From positions 1 through 64,000 of the forward strand of contig CANQVG010000005.1 in the NCBI GenBank assembly GCA_947627235.1: DNA of 64,000 nucleotides. Direction: 5' to 3'. The position numbers and the translations under genes were made by a program. The notes beneath the pieces are model-generated. The model was not told the DNA's origin. It was given only the letters and a program-made list of their open reading frames with translations, and ran no database searches. The first letter of the stretch is position 1, and each line of letters opens with the position of its first letter. Shown here one piece after another: positions 7,778-15,407 of this stretch. This stretch comes from an uncultured Clostridia bacterium. GTDB lineage: Bacteria; Bacillota; Clostridia; Oscillospirales; Ruminococcaceae.

Positions 7778-8926
7778 ATGGCAAACCGTATTGTTCTCAA
7801 CCCTATTTCATATCACGGAAAGGGCGCAATAGAAAACGTCCTTCCGGAGCTTACGTCGCGGGGCTTCAAAAAAGCATTTGTCTGCACGGACCCGGACCTT
7901 ATCAAATTCGGAGTGACCGCCAAGGTGACGGATCTTCTCGACAAAGGAAACTTTGCCTATGAGGTTTACAGCGACATAAAGGCTAACCCGACTATAGAAA
8001 ACGTTCAGCACGGAGTAGAAGCATTTCGCCTCAGCGGGGCAGACTGCATTGTAGCCATAGGCGGCGGCTCGGCTATGGATACCGCAAAGGCAATCGGCAT
8101 TATAGCCGAAAACCCGGAATTTGCCGACGTGCGCTCGCTCGAAGGCGTAGCCCCCACCAAAAAGCACGCAACCTTTACAATAGCTGTCCCGACCACCGCC
8201 GGCACCGCCGCGGAGGTAACTATAAACTATGTCATAACCGATGTCGAGAAAAAGCGCAAATTTGTCTGCGTAGACGTAAACGATATCCCGGAAATCGCGG
8301 TCGTTGACCCGGATATGATGTCTACAATGCCTAAGAGCCTCACCGCCGCCACGGGTATGGACGCCCTCACTCACGCAATCGAAGGATACATCACCGCAGG
8401 TCACTGCGCCATTTCGGATATGTTCCACCTCGAAGCAATACGCCTAATATCGGCAAACCTCAGAGGCGCAGTTGCAAATACCCCCGAGGGCAGAGAAGGA
8501 ATGGCTCTCGGACAGTATATCGCGGGAATGGGCTTCTCAAACGTCGGTCTCGGCATCGTCCACTCAATGGCGCACGGACTCAGCGCTCTTTACGATACCC
8601 CTCACGGCGTTGCCTGTGCGATAATCCTGCCTACCGGTCTTGAATACAACGCTCCCGTTGCGGGAACACGCTATCGCGCTATAGGTCAGGCGATGGGAGT
8701 AAGCGGTCTCGACAGAATGAGCGACGAAGAAGCGGCTACGGCGACTATAGCCGCCGTCAAGAAGCTATCCGCCGACGTGGGCATCCCCGCCGACCTCAAG
8801 GGCATACTCAAAGAGGAAGATATTGCGTTCCTTGCGGAGTCGGCGTATGCCGATGCCTGCCGTCCCGGCAATCCGAGGGATACGAGCGTGGAGGAAATCA
8901 AAGCCCTCTACCGCAGCTTAATGTAA
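7778..8926 (+). CDS. fucO: Lactaldehyde reductase, iron-containing alcohol dehydrogenase
   Basis: A 382-residue group III alcohol dehydrogenase that reduces lactaldehyde, formed from fucose or rhamnose, to 1,2-propanediol with NADH. The NAD-binding GGGSAMDTAKA loop and the phrase AVPTTAGTAAEVTINYVIT match the FucO subgroup closely over the whole length. Metal ligands expected from the family are the Asp and His of GMDALTHAIEGY and the two His of HSMAHGLSALYDTPHG. An AAAGGAG site precedes the ATG. No fucose or rhamnose isomerase/kinase genes occur nearby, so the pathway genes must be elsewhere. The AraC regulator directly upstream is a candidate controller. Confidence 0.88.
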   Translation: MANRIVLNPISYHGKGAIENVLPELTSRGFKKAFVCTDPDLIKFGVTAKVTDLLDKGNFAYEVYSDIKANPTIENVQHGVEAFRLSGADCIVAIGGGSAMDTAKAIGIIAENPEFADVRSLEGVAPTKKHATFTIAVPTTAGTAAEVTINYVITDVEKKRKFVCVDVNDIPEIAVVDPDMMSTMPKSLTAATGMDALTHAIEGYITAGHCAISDMFHLEAIRLISANLRGAVANTPEGREGMALGQYIAGMGFSNVGLGIVHSMAHGLSALYDTPHGVACAIILPTGLEYNAPVAGTRYRAIGQAMGVSGLDRMSDEEAATATIAAVKKLSADVGIPADLKGILKEEDIAFLAESAYADACRPGNPRDTSVEEIKALYRSLM

Positions 8927-9016
8927 CCGCAAGTTAAGCAAACGACGCCCAAAGTCCCTTTGAAATAAGAAAACAAAGGTGTCCTGAGGACATAGCGAAG
9001 CGCTGCATAGTCGCAA

Positions 9017-9060
9017 AGAGCCGCCAACTTCACCGTTGGCGGCTCTGCGTCAGATTATGC
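9017..9060. repeat. Intergenic hairpin repeat, copy 1 (also terminator for fucO)
   Basis: AGAGCCGCCAAC (9017-9028) pairs perfectly with GTTGGCGGCTCT (9035-9046). It is followed by CGTCAGATTATGCGGA, which recurs (one change) after a similar hairpin at 15237-15282. The gap 8927-9117 holds no gene. It lies between convergent fucO and the YegP-like gene, so it can terminate both. Confidence 0.6.
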
Positions 9061-9117
9061 GGATTTTCTCTTGCGTCGTAGAGGTTAAACGGACGCCGTT
9101 TTTGATTTAAGTATGGA

Positions 9118-9483
9118 TTATTCCTCAACAACCTCAGCTTCGGGGGCGTTTTTCTTAACGCTCTCGATGCCGTTAAGGCAGCTTGCCTTGGTCTTGTAGC
9201 CCTCGCTGGTGGCTACTATTTCTCCGTTGCGCGCTTTAAGCCTGAACCTAAACTCGCCGGCCTTGTCGTTATAGACCTCAAACTTGGGATGCTTCAAGAC
9301 CTCGTATCCCTCGACGGTCTGATCCTCAACTCCGCCCACACAGCTCGTGCGTACGCTCTCGATACCGTTACGGCAGGCAGACTCTGTGGTATATACCTCG
9401 CTGGTCGCGATAACCTCGCCGTTGCCCGCCTTAAGGTCGAACTTAAAGCCCGTAGCGGTCTTTATTACAACAAATTTGCCCAT
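9118..9483 (-). CDS. YegP/DUF1508 family protein with two tandem repeats
   Basis: 121 residues made of two copies of the roughly 50-residue DUF1508 unit (FxLKAxNGEVIATSExYxxxxxCxNGIESV), at about 4-50 and 67-115, joined by a short linker. The family (YegP in Escherichia coli) is small, soluble and widespread, with no proven biochemical role. A perfect AGGAGG lies 8 bases before the ATG, and a strong promoter sits at 9537-9565, so high expression is likely. Monocistronic. Confidence 0.85.
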   Translation of the reverse strand: MGKFVVIKTATGFKFDLKAGNGEVIATSEVYTTESACRNGIESVRTSCVGGVEDQTVEGYEVLKHPKFEVYNDKAGEFRFRLKARNGEIVATSEGYKTKASCLNGIESVKKNAPEAEVVEE

Positions 9484-9536
9484 AGTGATTCCTCCTGTGA
9501 TAAATTATTGCATTTTATCTAAATGCCGTCGTATAA

Positions 9537-9565
9537 ATTATATCACACTTTTTTTAGAATTACAA
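9537..9565 (-). promoter_or_regulatory. Promoter of the YegP-like gene
   Basis: On the minus strand TTGTAA (9560-9565), 17-base spacer, TATAAT (9537-9542). Confidence 0.6.
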
Positions 9566-9631
9566 GAGAATATATGATTATTTTGTCAACTGTCGGCTCT
9601 TTTCGCAGAATATTGTTGTTATTATTATATA

Positions 9632-9660
9632 TTGCATATTCTGTCAAACGGTGTTATAAT
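9632..9660 (+). promoter_or_regulatory. Promoter of the ZIP transporter gene
   Basis: TTGCAT (9632-9637), 17-base spacer, TATAAT (9655-9660). It places the transcription start near 9667 and so favours the ATG at 9699. Confidence 0.6.
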
Positions 9661-9698
9661 ATGCTGAAATGCTGATTTTTCATATCTGGAGATGTATT

Positions 9699-10550
9699 AT
9701 GCCGGTAGTTGTTTGGATAATTATAGTTACTTTTATATCGGGAGTTTTGGGAACGGGTCTAGGCGGTATTATAGGCGGCTTCGCCCGCAGAGACTCCTCT
9801 AAAACGGTCAGCCTGTTTCTCAGTTTCGCTGGCGGAGTGATGCTCTCGATAGTCTGCTTCGACCTTATAGCCGACGCGCTCAATCCCTCCTCGGAGAACA
9901 GCCTATACTTCCTGTTTCTCACGATATTCGGGCTTTTCGTGGGATATATCACGGTATTTTTGCTCAACCGCCTCATCGACAAGAACACCAACCGTGAGGT
10001 GGTTCACATCGACGAAAACCACCCCGAGACCGCCGACGACCTCGGCGAGCTGATTCACAGCGACCACTACAGCCATCACCGCGAGACCGGCAACTGGCGC
10101 GAAATGTTTGTCGCGGGAATAATAATGGCCTGCGCCATAGCTCTCCATAACCTTCCGGAGGGTATGGTAATCGGCGTTTCTTACACCGGCGCTACGGGAG
10201 TTATGGACAGAGCCGGACTCGTAATGGCGATAGTCATAGGGCTTCACAACATACCCGAGGGTATGGCGGTTGCCGTACCGCTGATTTCGGGCGGAATGTC
10301 ACGCACGCGTGCGATACTCGTTACCGCGCTGAGCGGCGCGCCGACCATTATCGGTGCGCTTTTGGGCTACGCCGTCGGTGGACTCGGTCCGTCATCGCTC
10401 TGCCTGTCGCTTTCTTTTGCCGCAGGCGCGATGATTTATGTCGTTTTCGGAGAACTTGTTCCCGAAGCGTTTCTGATGTGGCGCTCCAAAAAGCCTGCAT
10501 TCGCGATACTTATAGGTATGGTGGTCGGGCTGATAGTGATTTATGTCTGA
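9699..10550 (+). CDS. ZIP family divalent metal transporter
   Basis: 283 residues, about eight membrane helices. The two signature helices carry the metal-site motifs HNLPEGMVIG and HNIPEGMAVAVP. Between helices 3 and 4 is a cytoplasmic His-rich loop (HSDHYSHHRE) typical of zinc and iron importers. The closest functional type is ZupT-like zinc uptake. The ATG at 9699 has TGGAGA 7 bases upstream; an upstream ATG at 9669 would sit at the transcription start. Metal specificity cannot be read from sequence. Confidence 0.88.
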   Translation: MPVVVWIIIVTFISGVLGTGLGGIIGGFARRDSSKTVSLFLSFAGGVMLSIVCFDLIADALNPSSENSLYFLFLTIFGLFVGYITVFLLNRLIDKNTNREVVHIDENHPETADDLGELIHSDHYSHHRETGNWREMFVAGIIMACAIALHNLPEGMVIGVSYTGATGVMDRAGLVMAIVIGLHNIPEGMAVAVPLISGGMSRTRAILVTALSGAPTIIGALLGYAVGGLGPSSLCLSLSFAAGAMIYVVFGELVPEAFLMWRSKKPAFAILIGMVVGLIVIYV

Positions 10551-10566
10551 CGGCTGAATATGATGC

Positions 10567-10594
10567 AAAAGGCTCCCTTTTTGGGGAGCCTTTT
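10567..10594. terminator. Bidirectional terminator between ZIP and XRE genes
   Basis: AAAAGGCTCCC (10567-10577) pairs with GGGAGCCTTTT (10584-10594). The A- and T-tracts allow use in both directions for the convergent genes. Confidence 0.8.
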
Positions 10595-10631
10595 GCGGTA
10601 AAAACCTTATGAAAAGAATGTTTGAAGACGT

Positions 10632-11519
10632 CTACGCTTTCCTGTTCTCCAAAAGCCTTGTTTCGCGGGTCTGGCAATAGACGTGGTAGCTCGGCCGTAA
10701 ATTTGAATTTATCAACAGCCATGCCGTCATCAGGAGCGGGCGGAATTCGTTGTTTTGCTGGATAAAATAGATCTTGACCTCGCTTTCGTCAACAACTAAC
10801 TGCTCCTCGGCAAGAAAACGGAACCTGACAAGCAGCGGCAGCAACTCGCTGAATTTTTCAGGCTGAATTTCCATCTTCTCGGCGAGCTTGTCGGCGGTAT
10901 ATTTTGCTCCTCCCTCCAAATATGCAGTCTGCGTAAATATAGCAGCTTTAAGCCCGTCCGGATCGGAAAGAAGTCCGAACAGTTCGCAATAGTTCTTTTC
11001 GCCCAAAAGCTTGCCGATAAGCCCCGGCTCGTCCTTTGTTATGCAGATATAAGGCATATCCTTCACAAGCGAGATATAGGTCGTGCCATCCTCAAGAACA
11101 AGCTGTGAAGTCTGGAAAACGCACTCCTGCCTGTCGATGATATTCCACACGCTCTCGCAATCTTTGCAATTAAAAGCGCTGAAATTTATCCTGTAAATCA
11201 TCTCAAAAGTCAGCTTAAGCACCGCTTTCGCGTCGTTTGCCTGTAAGCGGTCGAAGCCGTAGCTGCCGACAAGCTCCAAAAGCTCGCCCTCGGTGGGGAT
11301 ATGCTTTTTGTGCTCAAGCTCAAAGAGCCTGTCGATGCTAACGCCGAGCGTTTTTGCAAGCTCGGGAAGAAGATATGCGTCCGGCATACCGCCGTTTTCC
11401 CATTTCGAGACCGCCTGCCCCGTAACACCGACCGCCTCGCCAAGTTGCTCCTGAGTGAGCGCCTTGCCTTTGCGGAACTCCGCTATGTTTTTTCCGATTA
11501 TCTGCGAATAGTCGTTCAT
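10632..11519 (-). CDS. XRE family transcriptional regulator
   Basis: 295 residues. The helix-turn-helix occupies about 6-62 (LTQEQLGEAVGVTGQAVSKWENG), followed by a 230-residue C-terminal domain without a recognised family, probably a helical sensor. It contains CKDCESV in the middle, a possible thiol or metal feature. AAAGGAG precedes the ATG. It diverges from ybaK, with separate promoters in the 224-base gap; autoregulation is likely for this class but no operator palindrome was identified. Confidence 0.82.
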   Translation of the reverse strand: MNDYSQIIGKNIAEFRKGKALTQEQLGEAVGVTGQAVSKWENGGMPDAYLLPELAKTLGVSIDRLFELEHKKHIPTEGELLELVGSYGFDRLQANDAKAVLKLTFEMIYRINFSAFNCKDCESVWNIIDRQECVFQTSQLVLEDGTTYISLVKDMPYICITKDEPGLIGKLLGEKNYCELFGLLSDPDGLKAAIFTQTAYLEGGAKYTADKLAEKMEIQPEKFSELLPLLVRFRFLAEEQLVVDESEVKIYFIQQNNEFRPLLMTAWLLINSNLRPSYHVYCQTRETRLLENRKA

Positions 11520-11584
11520 AGTTATTCTCCTTTCGGTATTTCAGCTTTAACTCAACCGCGATTTTGTTTTTTTGCTGTGACTAA

Positions 11585-11613
11585 ATTATATCCCAAATCA
11601 CGGTTTGAAGCAA
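11585..11613 (-). promoter_or_regulatory. Promoter of the XRE regulator
   Basis: On the minus strand TTGCTT (11608-11613), 17-base spacer, TATAAT (11585-11590). Confidence 0.55.
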
Positions 11614-11685
11614 TAGAGGCGTCGCTTAGCTTTTCAAACGGGAGTTGGAAAGCAAAACAGAATCAAACCGCAAGAGTCTTCCCTC

Positions 11686-11714
11686 TTGCAATTTGCACAC
11701 GTCGATGATATAAT
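11686..11714 (+). promoter_or_regulatory. Promoter of ybaK
   Basis: TTGCAA (11686-11691), 17-base spacer, TATAAT (11709-11714), 30 bases before the start codon. Confidence 0.6.
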
Positions 11715-11743
11715 GCTTATCAGTCGATATTTGGGAGGCATAT

Positions 11744-12220
11744 ATGAAACAGCCTGAAAAAACCAACGCCATGCGCATCCTCGACCGCCTCGGCGTGCAG
11801 TACAACACCAGATTCTACACCGACACCGACGCCGTCGGAGGCGTTGACGTCGCCAAGGCGCTCGGCGAAAACCCCGAGCAGGTATTCAAAACACTCGTTA
11901 CGAGGTCGGGCGGAAATGTCAACTATGTTTTTATGCTGCCGGTAAACCGGGAACTTGACCTTAAAAAGGCGGCAAAAGCCGTAGGCGAAAAGAGCATAGC
12001 GATGATAAAATCAAAGGAACTTCTCCCTCTGACGGGATATGTCCACGGCGGCTGCTCGCCGATAGGTATGAAAAAGCAGTTTCGCACTGTAGTCGACGAG
12101 ACCGCTCAGCTCTTCGACACGATTATGTTCAGCGCCGGAAAGATAGGCTGTCAGATAGAAGCCTCTCCCGAAGACCTGCGCAAGGCGGCGCCGTTTGACT
12201 ACGCCGATATCTGCGTTTAA
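11744..12220 (+). CDS. ybaK: Cys-tRNA(Pro)/Cys-tRNA(Cys) deacylase YbaK
   Basis: 158 residues, the full length of the YbaK/EbsC trans-editing family, which hydrolyses cysteine wrongly attached to tRNA(Pro). The substrate-pocket segment LPVNRELDLKKAAKA and the GYVHGGCSPIGMKKQF loop with its GxxSPxG motif are present. GGGAGG lies 8 bases before the ATG. A monocistronic housekeeping gene; a close match to the bacterial subgroup with the lysine-rich YbaK core. Confidence 0.9.
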   Translation: MKQPEKTNAMRILDRLGVQYNTRFYTDTDAVGGVDVAKALGENPEQVFKTLVTRSGGNVNYVFMLPVNRELDLKKAAKAVGEKSIAMIKSKELLPLTGYVHGGCSPIGMKKQFRTVVDETAQLFDTIMFSAGKIGCQIEASPEDLRKAAPFDYADICV

Positions 12221-12300
12221 AGGCTGCCCGTCCCCAAGCGCCAGAAAATGAATAATTTACGTAACTCAAGTCTGTATATACAGCTTTCAAGGAGGCAAAT

Positions 12301-13686
12301 ATGTTCGCATCGGTGTTATTTATGCTTATATATGCTGCGGCGCTCGCGCTCTGCGTTTACTTCGCCGTAAAAAGGCACTGGCTCAAATCCTGCCTTTCGG
12401 CGGCAGCGGCTGTTCTGCCTATTCCCGCGGCATATTATCTCGCAAAAAAATTTGTGGCGGCGTTCGGAGCCTCCCTGTCCGACGCTCTCAAAGAGGGCTT
12501 TCTTGAACTTCTAAATCTGCGAAGCGACGTTATGCTCCGTGAGAAAGCGATGCTCAATGTTTCGGCATATGCGGTAAACGCCCTGCTCGGAATCGCCGCT
12601 TTCTTGCTCTGTTTCTTCCTGCTCTGGGCGCTCTGCTCGTTTGTCAAAAGACTGCTTTTCGTACTCGTGGCAAAGCGCAGCTACTCGGAATATGACACTC
12701 CGAAAAAGCTGCCCGTACTGAGCGCGGCTTTTTCGCTCGTTTCCTTTGCGGCGGTTTCATTTGCCGTTCTCTTTCCGCTGGGAGCCGCTTCGGATATAGC
12801 CGCTTCGGCGGCAAAAACCTGCGGATACCGTCTGCCGGCGTCGATAATAAGTAACCCTATAGGCAGGCTCTACGGCATAGCCGGACGAGGATTCTTCGAC
12901 AACCTGACCGAGATAGAAGGCGTAACCGAATTTGTGAACAGCGACGAAGCCGAACGCGGCACCGAAATCTATATATCGCTGAGAAAAGTCGCAGAGGGAG
13001 CCGACGCCGACGGCGAAAGCATAGGCAGGATATCGGAATCGCTCAAATCCTCGTATCTTATGACCGATCTTATGAGCGAACTCGTCGCCAACGCCGCCAA
13101 CAGCTGGAAAAACGGCAGGCGTTATATGAATGTCACCCCGAAAATCCCCGACGGAAGAAGCGGTGAGCTTGTAAAGGATACCCTCGAGATACTCAGCGGC
13201 TGGGAGCGTGAAAATCTCGTTAGTGACATTGATACCGCTATAAACGTTTATAAGCTGCTGCGCGGGCGCGGTATAACGCGCCTTGACGACGGCGCCGCGC
13301 TTTTTGAAGCGCTCTCTAAGGAGGACTTTGACAAAGAGCTGTTCACTGAGCTTTCGCAGAACGGCGACTTTATCGCCGTGATACCGAAAGTGCTGCACTT
13401 TGGGATAGGCACAGCAGTCGACGCTATGGAGATGGAGATGAACGACGATTACATAGTCGAACTCGACGCCTCGTCCCTGAGCAGGGAGGACTGGCTGAAA
13501 GAGGCTTCGGCGTTTTCGGTGCTTATAGCACGTATGCGGACAATGAGCGAAAACAGAGATAACCCCGACACCTTGGGACTTCTGAAGGATTTGTACTCTT
13601 TAAGAGGAAGCAAGCTGATAGGCAACGTTCTAATAAACCTGCTGATACAGATTCTCTATAACCTACAACTCGCGGCAGCGGGATAA
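12301..13686 (+). CDS. Unknown multi-pass membrane protein
   Basis: 461 residues with no family I can name. Predicted membrane helices lie near 4-22, 31-50, 92-118 and 138-165. The remaining roughly 290 residues are hydrophilic, contain no catalytic motif I recognise, and end in a hydrophobic, possibly amphipathic tail (LIGNVLINLLIQILYNLQLA). A strong AAGGAGG sits 6 bases before the ATG and a terminator follows, so it is a real gene with its own transcript. The N-terminal part vaguely resembles CvpA-like membrane proteins, but this is not a firm assignment. Confidence 0.75.
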   Translation: MFASVLFMLIYAAALALCVYFAVKRHWLKSCLSAAAAVLPIPAAYYLAKKFVAAFGASLSDALKEGFLELLNLRSDVMLREKAMLNVSAYAVNALLGIAAFLLCFFLLWALCSFVKRLLFVLVAKRSYSEYDTPKKLPVLSAAFSLVSFAAVSFAVLFPLGAASDIAASAAKTCGYRLPASIISNPIGRLYGIAGRGFFDNLTEIEGVTEFVNSDEAERGTEIYISLRKVAEGADADGESIGRISESLKSSYLMTDLMSELVANAANSWKNGRRYMNVTPKIPDGRSGELVKDTLEILSGWERENLVSDIDTAINVYKLLRGRGITRLDDGAALFEALSKEDFDKELFTELSQNGDFIAVIPKVLHFGIGTAVDAMEMEMNDDYIVELDASSLSREDWLKEASAFSVLIARMRTMSENRDNPDTLGLLKDLYSLRGSKLIGNVLINLLIQILYNLQLAAAG

Positions 13687-13698
13687 CAAAATGAAAAC

Positions 13699-13726
13699 AG
13701 CCGGTGCGATAACGTACCGGCTTTTT
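13699..13726 (+). terminator. Terminator after the unknown membrane protein gene
   Basis: AGCCGGT (13699-13705) pairs with ACCGGCT (13716-13722), followed by TTTTT. Confidence 0.75.
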
Positions 13727-13844
13727 GTTTTGGATTAAGCTGTGTTTATTCGATCGAACTGCATCATCTCAGTAGTTTCACTGACCATTTGTCAGATATC
13801 GGAAGTACAAAGCCCCGATATAACCGCAGCACGTCGCTCACGGC

Positions 13845-13873
13845 TTGACTTTTCCCTCCCGAAATGGTATATT
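13845..13873 (+). promoter_or_regulatory. Promoter of the GH13 gene
   Basis: TTGACT (13845-13850), 17-base spacer, TATATT (13868-13873), 28 bases before the start codon. Confidence 0.6.
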
Positions 13874-13901
13874 CTATAAGCATTTGTAAAGGAGAATCGC
13901 T

Positions 13902-15215
13902 ATGTGGGCTTTTGAAAGCGTGTTTTATCAAATATATCCTCTCGGATTCTGCGGGGCGCCGTTTGAAAATGACGGCGTTCTTTCGCACCATATTCTTAAA
14001 GTTAAGGAATGGATTCCGCATCTCTTAAAACTTGGCGTAAACGCCGTATACTTTTCACCTGTCTTTGAGTCGGACACTCACGGTTACAACACCCGTGACT
14101 ACAGAAAAATAGACGTCCGTCTCGGCACAAATTCCGACTTTGCCGAGGTCTGCCGCGCGCTTCACCAAAGCGGCATCAGAGTTATCTTAGACGGAGTCTT
14201 CAACCACGCAGGCAGAGGCTTCGGACCTTTTATTGACGTTATTCGCAACCGCGAACGCTCGCCATACATAAACTGGTTCCACCGAATTGATTTAGGCGGA
14301 AATTCGCCCTATAACGACGGATTATGGTATGAGGGCTGGGAGGGAAATTATGATCTCGTCAAGCTGAATCTGCAAAACGAAGACGTCGTAAATTATCTCT
14401 TTGAGAGCATAAGACAGTGGGTGAATGAATTTGATATCGACGGGCTTCGGCTCGACGTTGCCTACAGCCTTGACGTAAATTTTCTCAGAAGGCTCCGTGC
14501 CTTTACCGACAGTCTGAAGCCCGACTTTTTCCTTGTCGGAGAAATGCTCCACGGCGACTACAACCGCATCGTCAACGACAGTATGCTTCACTCCGTTACT
14601 AATTACGAGTGCTACAAAGGTCTTTTCAGCAGCTTTAACAGTATGAATATGTTTGAGATAAACCACTCGCTGATGAGGCAGTTTGGCCCAGAATACTGGA
14701 CTCTTTACAAGGGAAAACACCTTATGAGCTTTGCAGACAATCATGACGTGACTCGGGTAGCGAGCATCCTGCAAAACCCCGCCCACCTCCCGCTAATCTA
14801 CGCGCTCGTCTTCGGTATGCCGGGAATCCCCTGCGTATACTATGGCAGCGAATGGGGAGAGCGTGCCGAAAAGCGAGACGGCGACCCCGCCCTGCGTCCC
14901 TGTTTTAAAGAGCCTCAGTGGAATTTCCTCTGCGATTGGATAGTACGCCTCACTGATATTAAAAAGCACTCCGAAGCGCTCAACTACGGAGGCTTCCGCT
15001 CTGTTCTGCTCACAAACAGACAGTGCATTTTTGAAAGAAAGTCCGAACACGGGCGGGTATTGGTTGCGATAAACGCGGATAGCTGCGACTTTACCGCCCA
15101 TTTCGACGCCGGCTGCAAAACGGCTGTCGACCTCATAACCGGCGAAAAGCACGATTTCGACGGCGGGAGCCTGCTCAAAGCCTACAGCGCTCACTTCTGG
15201 AAAACCGAACAATGA
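13902..15215 (+). CDS. Cytoplasmic GH13 alpha-amylase family glucosidase (neopullulanase/maltodextrinase-like)
   Basis: 437 residues without a signal peptide. All four GH13 conserved regions are present: DGVFNH (region I), GLRLDVAYS with the nucleophile Asp (II), FLVGEMLHGDY with the acid/base Glu (III) and FADNHD (IV). The opening WAFESVFYQIYPLGF and SPVFESDTHGYNTRDY match the small cyclomaltodextrinase/neopullulanase branch, but the N-terminal beta domain of that branch is absent, so it is a compact form. Expected role: cleavage of imported maltodextrins. AAAGGAG lies 8 bases before the ATG. Exact bond specificity is unknown. Confidence 0.9.
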   Translation: MWAFESVFYQIYPLGFCGAPFENDGVLSHHILKVKEWIPHLLKLGVNAVYFSPVFESDTHGYNTRDYRKIDVRLGTNSDFAEVCRALHQSGIRVILDGVFNHAGRGFGPFIDVIRNRERSPYINWFHRIDLGGNSPYNDGLWYEGWEGNYDLVKLNLQNEDVVNYLFESIRQWVNEFDIDGLRLDVAYSLDVNFLRRLRAFTDSLKPDFFLVGEMLHGDYNRIVNDSMLHSVTNYECYKGLFSSFNSMNMFEINHSLMRQFGPEYWTLYKGKHLMSFADNHDVTRVASILQNPAHLPLIYALVFGMPGIPCVYYGSEWGERAEKRDGDPALRPCFKEPQWNFLCDWIVRLTDIKKHSEALNYGGFRSVLLTNRQCIFERKSEHGRVLVAINADSCDFTAHFDAGCKTAVDLITGEKHDFDGGSLLKAYSAHFWKTEQ

Positions 15216-15236
15216 CCCAAGCAACTATATAATACA

Positions 15237-15290
15237 AGAGCCGCCAGCGATGAAACCGGCGGCTTTACGTTAGATTATGCGGAATTGTTT
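15237..15290. repeat. Intergenic hairpin repeat, copy 2 (terminator between GH13 and the regulator operon)
   Basis: AGCCGCC (15239-15245) pairs with GGCGGCT around 15258-15264, then CGTTAGATTATGCGGA (15268 onward), the same arrangement as at 9017-9060. On the minus strand the stop codon of the Hpt fragment lies inside the element. Confidence 0.55.
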
Positions 15291-15387
15291 TTATAAATCT
15301 CACATCAGTTAGTTTCGGCGGCATAAAGACGCTTTGAACACACATACAGTCGGCCCCCATAGCCTCATAGCATTTTTCAAGTGTCAT
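15265..15387 (-). pseudogene. Truncated Hpt (phosphotransfer) protein, N-terminal remnant
   Basis: A 40-codon reading frame with an excellent AAAGGAG site 9 bases before its ATG, only 20 bases after the stop of the REC/HD-GYP/GGDEF gene. The first 13 residues, MTLEKCYEAMGAD, resemble the start of Hpt-domain proteins of Clostridia that commonly sit beside such regulators. After that the frame turns into unrelated residues and ends in the intergenic repeat at 15237-15290. I read it as an Hpt gene cut off by the repeat or by a deletion. It is too short to carry the phospho-accepting histidine. The alternative is a genuine 40-residue peptide. Confidence 0.45.
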
Positions 15388-15407
15388 AATCGCTTTCTCC
15401 TTTATCA

